Source of the DNA: DASTCC01 sp035711465
GTDB taxonomy: Bacteria; Acidobacteriota; Vicinamibacteria; Vicinamibacterales; SCN-69-37
Assembly: GCA_035711465.1 (NCBI GenBank)
Contig: DASTCC010000492.1
Coordinates: forward strand, 1-11,160
Length of the DNA: 11,160 nt
Direction of reading: 5' to 3'
A program made the position numbers and the translations under genes. Of the stretch, positions 7,304 through 11,160 are shown piece by piece. The notes below the pieces were generated by a model that was not told where the DNA came from, made no database searches, and saw only the letters and a list, made by a program, of their open reading frames with translations. Numbering within the stretch: position 1 is the stretch's first letter; each line of letters opens with the position of its first letter.

Positions 7304-7408
7304 GGAGGCTTGGAGGCTCGGGGCTTGGGGCTTGAAGGTCTGGGGGCAGACGCACCCGACAAGCCTTCAAGCCTCCTCCAAGCCTTCGAGCCCCAAGCCC
7401 CAAGCCTT
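7304..7408. repeat. Intergenic inverted repeat built of GGCTTGG-like units
   Basis: Between ADOP-2 and the VOC gene the top strand first carries successive GAGGCTTG, GAGGCTCG, GGGCTTG, GGGCTTG units (about 7305-7334), then from 7361 the same words in reverse complement. GGCTTGAAGG (7329-7338) pairs perfectly with CCTTCAAGCC (7364-7373) around a 25-base loop, and GGCTTGGGGCTTG (7322-7334) is perfectly complementary to a stretch near 7394-7406, so alternative folds compete. It may act as a terminator-like hairpin for ADOP-2 or be a dispersed repeat element. No coding gene is visible in 7301-7424. Confidence 0.75.
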
Positions 7409-7412
7409 GATC

Positions 7413-7418
7413 TATAGT
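7413..7418 (+). promoter_or_regulatory. -10-like hexamer of the VOC gene
   Basis: TATAGT ends six bases before the VOC ATG at 7425, and no Shine-Dalgarno sequence lies between. I find no convincing -35 at 16-18 bases upstream; that stretch belongs to the inverted repeat. The spacing suggests a leaderless transcript. Confidence 0.4.
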
Positions 7419-7424
7419 CGCCCG

Positions 7425-8207
7425 ATGCCCCTTACTCCAGGATCATTCTGCTGGTTCGAGCTGGGAACGACCGATGCCGACGGCGCGAAGGCGTTCTACG
7501 GTCCGCTCTTCGGTTGGTCGCCTGTGGACATCCCGATGGGTCACGACGCAGGCGCGTACACGATCTTCAAACTGGACGGCGGCGACACCGGCGCGGCGTA
7601 CCCGCTTACGAAGGAACAGCGGTCGATGGGCGTGCCGCCCAACTGGCTCGCGTACGTGGCGGTGACGAACGTCGAGGAGATGGTGAAGCGCGCGCGCACG
7701 CTCGGCGCGACGATTCTGCAGGACGCGCTCGAGGTGCCCGGTCAGGGCCGGCTCGCGGTGCTGCAGGATCCGACGGGCGCCGTCCTGGCGCTGTGGCAGG
7801 CGAGCGGCCATACGGGGGTCGGCGTCTCCGACGTGCCCGGCACCGCATGCTGGGTCGAGCTCAGCTCTCCCGATCAGGAGCAGGCCGCGCAGTTCTACGC
7901 GCAGCTTTTCGGCTGGGGCATCGACACCGGCAAGAGCACGAACCCGGACGCGAGCGGTGACTATCTGCACATCCAGCACGACGGCAAGTTCGTCGGCGGC
8001 ATCGTTCCCGCCTCTGCCCGCGACGCGAACACGCCGCCGCACTGGCTCATCTACTTCAAGGTCGCCGACTGTGCGGCCGCCACCACGCAGGCCCTCGGCC
8101 TCGGCGCGCAGGCGTACGTGCAGAACATGTCGATCGGCAAGGATGGCGTGATCTCGGTCCTGGCGGATCCGCAGGGTGCCGTCTTCGCGCTGCATCAAGC
8201 CAACTAG
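7425..8207 (+). CDS. VOC-superfamily protein with two glyoxalase-fold modules (CFP30B-like)
   Basis: The 260-residue protein starts at the ATG at 7425 (MPLTPGSFCWFEL); the frame is open further upstream but that part runs through ADOP-2 and the repeat. Two similar beta-alpha-beta-beta-beta modules lie at about 6-126 and 139-258. Each opens with a W-x-E-L strand (CWFELGTTDADGAKAFY and CWVELSSPDQEQAAQFY), continues with LFGW (28-31 and 161-164), and closes with DPTGAVLALWQ (115-125) or DPQGAVFALHQ (248-258). This doubled layout resembles the mycobacterial CFP30B/Rv0577-like branch of the family. The glutamate that binds metal in the last strand of glyoxalase I and extradiol dioxygenases is absent from both modules, so metal-dependent catalysis is doubtful and small-molecule binding is more likely. 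No signal peptide is seen, so it is cytoplasmic. It is probably transcribed alone. Confidence 0.9.
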   Translation: MPLTPGSFCWFELGTTDADGAKAFYGPLFGWSPVDIPMGHDAGAYTIFKLDGGDTGAAYPLTKEQRSMGVPPNWLAYVAVTNVEEMVKRARTLGATILQDALEVPGQGRLAVLQDPTGAVLALWQASGHTGVGVSDVPGTACWVELSSPDQEQAAQFYAQLFGWGIDTGKSTNPDASGDYLHIQHDGKFVGGIVPASARDANTPPHWLIYFKVADCAAATTQALGLGAQAYVQNMSIGKDGVISVLADPQGAVFALHQAN

Positions 8208-8210
8208 CGC

Positions 8211-8223
8211 GGGGCCAGACCCC
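8211..8223. repeat. Short GGGG/CCCC interrupted palindrome between VOC and kinase genes
   Basis: GGGGCCAGACCCC lies four bases after the VOC stop and just before the kinase -10. The arms GGGG and CCCC flank a five-base loop. I recall similar GGGGTC-type words as common intergenic elements in such genomes, but cannot test this here. The stem is too short and lacks a T-tract, so I do not call it a terminator. Confidence 0.4.
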
Positions 8224-8230
8224 AGCCAAT

Positions 8231-8236
8231 TATGAT
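8231..8236 (+). promoter_or_regulatory. -10-like hexamer of the kinase gene
   Basis: TATGAT, inside the only AT-rich run of this 35-base gap, ends six bases before the kinase ATG at 8243. No Shine-Dalgarno sequence is present and no good -35 lies 17 bases upstream. The position implies transcription starting at the ATG. Confidence 0.42.
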
Positions 8237-8242
8237 TCCGAC

Positions 8243-11104
8243 ATGATCGGCCAGCAGTTCCAGCACTACCGCATCCTCCGCCAGCTCGGCGCCGGCGGCA
8301 TGGGGGTCGTGTATGCGGCCGAGGATCTGCGGCTGGGCCGTCATGTCGCGCTGAAGTTCCTGCCCGAGAATCTGACGCTCGACGCCGAGGTCGTCGAGCG
8401 ATTCGAGCGCGAGGCGCGGATCGCGTCGTCGCTCAACCATCCGAACATCTGCACGATCTACGACATCGGCAAGGAAGGTGACCGGCGCTTCATCGTCATG
8501 GAGCTGCTCGAAGGCGAGGCGCTACGCACGAAGATCAAGGGACGGGCGCTGCCGATCGATCAGCTGCTGGACATCGGCTGCCAGATCGCCGATGCGCTCG
8601 ACGCCGCGCATCTCAAGGGGATCGTCCACCGCGACATCAAGCCGGCGAACATCATGATCACGAAGCGGGGGCAGGCGAAGCTCCTCGACTTCGGCGTCGC
8701 CAAGCTCGGCGGCGGCAACGAAGCGCACGCCACGGCGGAGACGCGGGCGCTCTCGGCCGGGCTCACCGTGCCGGGCATGGCGATCGGATCGATCAACTAC
8801 ATGTCGCCGGAACAGGCGCGTGGCGAGGAGCTCGACGGTCGCACCGATCTGTTCGCGCTCGGCCTGGTGCTCTACGAGATGGCGACCGGGGCCCAGGCCT
8901 TCAGCGGCACCACGACGGCGGTCGTGTTCGATGCCATCCTGAACCGGCAACCGCCGGATCCGCGCGCCGCCAATCCCGAATTGCCGGAGGAACTGGTCCG
9001 CGTCATTCAGCGCGCACTCGAAAAGGATCGGCGCATGCGCTTCCAGAGCGCGGCCGACATGCTCGCCGAGCTGAGTCGCGCGCGCCGCGACACGTCGGGA
9101 CTGCGCGCGCCGGCCGCCACACCGGCGGGCGCGACCGTGCCCCAGGCGTCGCCCAGCGCAGCGCCCTGGTCGGTGAGCTCGCCAGCCGCCCCGGCCGGAT
9201 CGACGACCGCCTCGCGAGCGGCGCGGTGGTGGCCGAAGCTCGCGATCGCGGTGCCAGTGCTCGCGGTGATGGGCTACTTCGCGTTCGGATCGGGCACGAC
9301 GCCGACGCCTGCGTTCGCGGAACGCGACATGCTGCTGATCGCCGACTTCGAGAACAAGACGCCCGAGCCGGTCTTCGACGACGCGCTTAAACAGGCGGTC
9401 GCCGTGCAGCTGCAGCAGACGCCGTTCGTGACGCTGCTGGCGGATCAGCAGGTGCAGCGGACGCTCCGGCTCATGCAGCGCGACGCCGACACTCCGGTCA
9501 CTGGCCCGATCGCGCGCGACGTGTGTCTGCGTGCCGGCGCCAAGGCGACCGTCGAAGGATCGATCGCGCCGATCGGCAACGCGTACGTGATCGCGATTGC
9601 CGTCCTCAATTGCCAGACCGGCGCCTCGCTCGGGCGCGAGCAGCTGCAGGCGAACGCGAAGGAAGAAGTGCTGACCAGGGTCGGCGAAGCGGTGACCAAG
9701 CTGCGACAGGGTCTCGGCGAATCGCTGGCGTCGATCGAGAAGTACGACATGCCGGTCACCGAAGCCAGCACGTCGTCGCTCGACGCACTCAAGGCCTACG
9801 GCATGGGATTGCGGGCACGGGTCACCAAGGGCGACGAAGCGTCGATTCCGTTCTTCCGCCAGGCGACCGAGCTCGATCCCAATTTCGCGCTGGCCTTCGC
9901 GAAGCTGAGCGTCGTGCAGTGGAATCTCGGGCGCACCGAGGAGGCGCGGGACGCGGGCGCCAGGGCCTACGAGCTGCGCGATCGCGTCAGCGAGTACGAG
10001 CGGCTCTACATCGTCTGGAACCACGCCGTCCGCGTCGAAGCGAACGACGAGAAGGCGCTGCAGACTTTGCAGCTGATGAACGAGTCGTATCCGCGAGATT
10101 TCGCCGCGCGCAACAATCTCGGCGTCTACCATCTCGGCCACGCCGAATTCGAGAAGGCGCTCGAGCAGTTCCGCATCGCCATCGAGATCGCCCCCAACGA
10201 GCCGACACCGATCGCCAACGCCGCGCAGACGCTGCTGAACCTCGGCCGCGGCGAAGAGGCGACGGCGATGATGAATCGCGCGCTCGAGGTCCGCCCGGAC
10301 GGCGCGATGGCGACGCTGCGCTGGACGACGGCCGTGGCGGCAGGCGATCGGAAGGCCGACGAGTATCGGAAAGCCGCCGAGACGATGGCGTCGCCACAAC
10401 AGCTCGCGCAGGCGCGGGCTGGGATTCTGCTCTGGCGCGGCCAGCTGACGGCGTTCGAGCGATTGCTGGACGGCGTCAAGCTCCAGATCCAGTCTTCGGG
10501 AACGCCGGCCGAGATCGCGTCGCTCGAGTTCAGCAAACATGCGAATCTCGCCGTCTACGATCGGCGGGACGTGGATCTGAAGAGCCTCGAGGCGACGTTG
10601 GCGTCGAAGGCGCCTGACAACGTCCGCGCCCAGGCGGCCGCCTTCCTCGCGGCGTGGGGCGATCTCGGCGTCGCCCGTCGGGCGCTGGACGCGCTCGAGA
10701 AGAGCGCGGGCAACGGGCCGACGGTGCAGGCGCCGCTGATCATCGGCCGCGCCTATCAGCTGTCGCGCGAGGGCAAGCATCAGGAAGCGATCGATCGCGC
10801 CGAGGCGCTCGCACGCGAGTTCCCGCAGCAGCGCGAGCTGCGTCTGCATCTCGGCCGGTTGCGCGAGCGCGCCGGCGACCTCGCCGGTGCGATCGCCGAC
10901 TACAAGTCGGCGATCGACCAGGGCGCGACGCTCGACTCGGCGGTCGTCGCCGCCCGCTTCTCGTATGCGTCGGCCCTGGTCGAGCAGAGCCGCCCCGCCG
11001 AGGCAAAGCCCGTCCTCGACGGCCTGCTCGCCCAGTGGAAAGACGCCGACCGTGACTTCCGGCTGCTGACCGAAACCCGCAGGTTGAGAGAGCAGATCAA
11101 GTAG
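8243..11104 (+). CDS. Transmembrane Hanks-type Ser/Thr protein kinase with TolB-like domain and TPR repeats
   Basis: The 953-residue protein begins with a complete kinase domain (about 9-275). It has the glycine loop GAGGMG (16-21), Lys38 (ALK), the helix-C glutamate at 57, catalytic HRDIKPAN (129-136, Asp131), DFG (149-151) and MSPE (187-190), so it should be active. An Ala/Pro/Ser-rich linker (about 285-328) leads to one membrane helix (331-348) that puts the rest outside the cytoplasm. Residues 361-495 resemble the TolB-like/FlgO-type domain of similar acidobacterial kinases (LLIADFENKT, then KATVEGSI) and contain two cysteines, 428 and 457. From about 512 the protein is helical with TPR-like repeats, clearest at 533-552, 625-653, 657-686 and 845-895. 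The likely role is sensing through the extracytoplasmic TolB-TPR part and phosphorylating cytoplasmic targets; none is encoded next to it. The ATG at 8243 is the natural start, as the kinase fold begins within ten residues. Confidence 0.93.
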   Translation: MIGQQFQHYRILRQLGAGGMGVVYAAEDLRLGRHVALKFLPENLTLDAEVVERFEREARIASSLNHPNICTIYDIGKEGDRRFIVMELLEGEALRTKIKGRALPIDQLLDIGCQIADALDAAHLKGIVHRDIKPANIMITKRGQAKLLDFGVAKLGGGNEAHATAETRALSAGLTVPGMAIGSINYMSPEQARGEELDGRTDLFALGLVLYEMATGAQAFSGTTTAVVFDAILNRQPPDPRAANPELPEELVRVIQRALEKDRRMRFQSAADMLAELSRARRDTSGLRAPAATPAGATVPQASPSAAPWSVSSPAAPAGSTTASRAARWWPKLAIAVPVLAVMGYFAFGSGTTPTPAFAERDMLLIADFENKTPEPVFDDALKQAVAVQLQQTPFVTLLADQQVQRTLRLMQRDADTPVTGPIARDVCLRAGAKATVEGSIAPIGNAYVIAIAVLNCQTGASLGREQLQANAKEEVLTRVGEAVTKLRQGLGESLASIEKYDMPVTEASTSSLDALKAYGMGLRARVTKGDEASIPFFRQATELDPNFALAFAKLSVVQWNLGRTEEARDAGARAYELRDRVSEYERLYIVWNHAVRVEANDEKALQTLQLMNESYPRDFAARNNLGVYHLGHAEFEKALEQFRIAIEIAPNEPTPIANAAQTLLNLGRGEEATAMMNRALEVRPDGAMATLRWTTAVAAGDRKADEYRKAAETMASPQQLAQARAGILLWRGQLTAFERLLDGVKLQIQSSGTPAEIASLEFSKHANLAVYDRRDVDLKSLEATLASKAPDNVRAQAAAFLAAWGDLGVARRALDALEKSAGNGPTVQAPLIIGRAYQLSREGKHQEAIDRAEALAREFPQQRELRLHLGRLRERAGDLAGAIADYKSAIDQGATLDSAVVAARFSYASALVEQSRPAEAKPVLDGLLAQWKDADRDFRLLTETRRLREQIK

Positions 11105-11160
11105 CGGGGTCGGAGCGGGGTCGGAGCGGGGTCGGAGCAGGGTCGGAGCAGGGTCGGAGC
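11103..11160. repeat. 11-bp tandem repeat (AGCRGGGTCGG), running off the window edge
   Basis: Five full copies of an 11-bp unit plus three bases follow without gaps. Copies 1-3 read AGCGGGGTCGG and copies 4-5 (from 11136) read AGCAGGGTCGG. The first copy begins with the AG of the kinase TAG stop codon. The unit is not a multiple of three and is close to one helical turn. The array length is unknown because the window ends within it. Confidence 0.9.

Noticed and set aside
7038..7424. Extended start for the VOC protein, 129 codons upstream
   Set aside because: The extension reads ADOP-2 out of frame and then the intergenic repeat; the VOC fold begins right after the ATG at 7425.
8522..10849. 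775-codon open frame on the minus strand
   Set aside because: It is fully antisense to the kinase gene, which has clear kinase and TPR motifs; the antisense product is low-complexity and Arg-rich without a recognisable fold.
11103..11160. Terminal repeats as a CRISPR array
   Set aside because: The 11-bp units are contiguous with no spacers and are far shorter than CRISPR repeats.

Overview
The window is GC-rich throughout, tightly packed with genes, and has no RNA genes, CRISPR arrays, insertion sequences or phage genes that I can see. Two ADOP-type MacB/FtsX permeases (acidobacterial duplicated orphan permeases), each preceded by a PadR-family regulator, together with a Hanks kinase fused to a TolB-like domain and TPR repeats, point to an Acidobacteriota chromosome, probably of the Vicinamibacteria type. 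That assignment is by gene content only.

Layout. The left 4.2 kb is on the minus strand. PadR-1 (1956-2297) overlaps the start of ADOP-1 (1959 down to 1) by 4 bases; ADOP-1 runs off the left edge with 653 residues visible. Upstream of them, also on the minus strand, lies an OmpR-type response regulator (3500-4198) whose end overlaps the start of its histidine kinase (2392-3516) by 17 bases. The right 6.9 kb is on the plus strand: PadR-2 (4276-4620), ADOP-2 (4628-7300), a two-module VOC/glyoxalase-fold protein (7425-8207), and a Ser/Thr kinase-TolB-TPR protein (8243-11104). A 77-base divergent region (4199-4275) separates the response regulator from PadR-2 and holds a striking concentric palindrome.

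How it may work together. Each PadR probably represses its own PadR-ADOP operon, so the window holds two regulator-plus-orphan-permease modules flanking a two-component system. The second module shares its control region with the two-component system, so these may respond to the same envelope or antimicrobial signal; this is inference. The VOC gene and the kinase look like separate transcription units.

The most interesting signals are in the intergenic DNA. All four genes that appear to start a transcription unit on their own (PadR-1, PadR-2, VOC, kinase) have a -10-like hexamer ending only 6-7 bases before the ATG and no Shine-Dalgarno sequence, which suggests leaderless mRNAs. A 42-bp symmetric operator candidate lies between the response regulator and PadR-2. 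The gap after ADOP-2 is filled by an inverted repeat built from GGCTTGG-like units, and an 11-bp tandem repeat starts inside the kinase stop codon and runs off the right edge. I see no clearly new multi-gene system.
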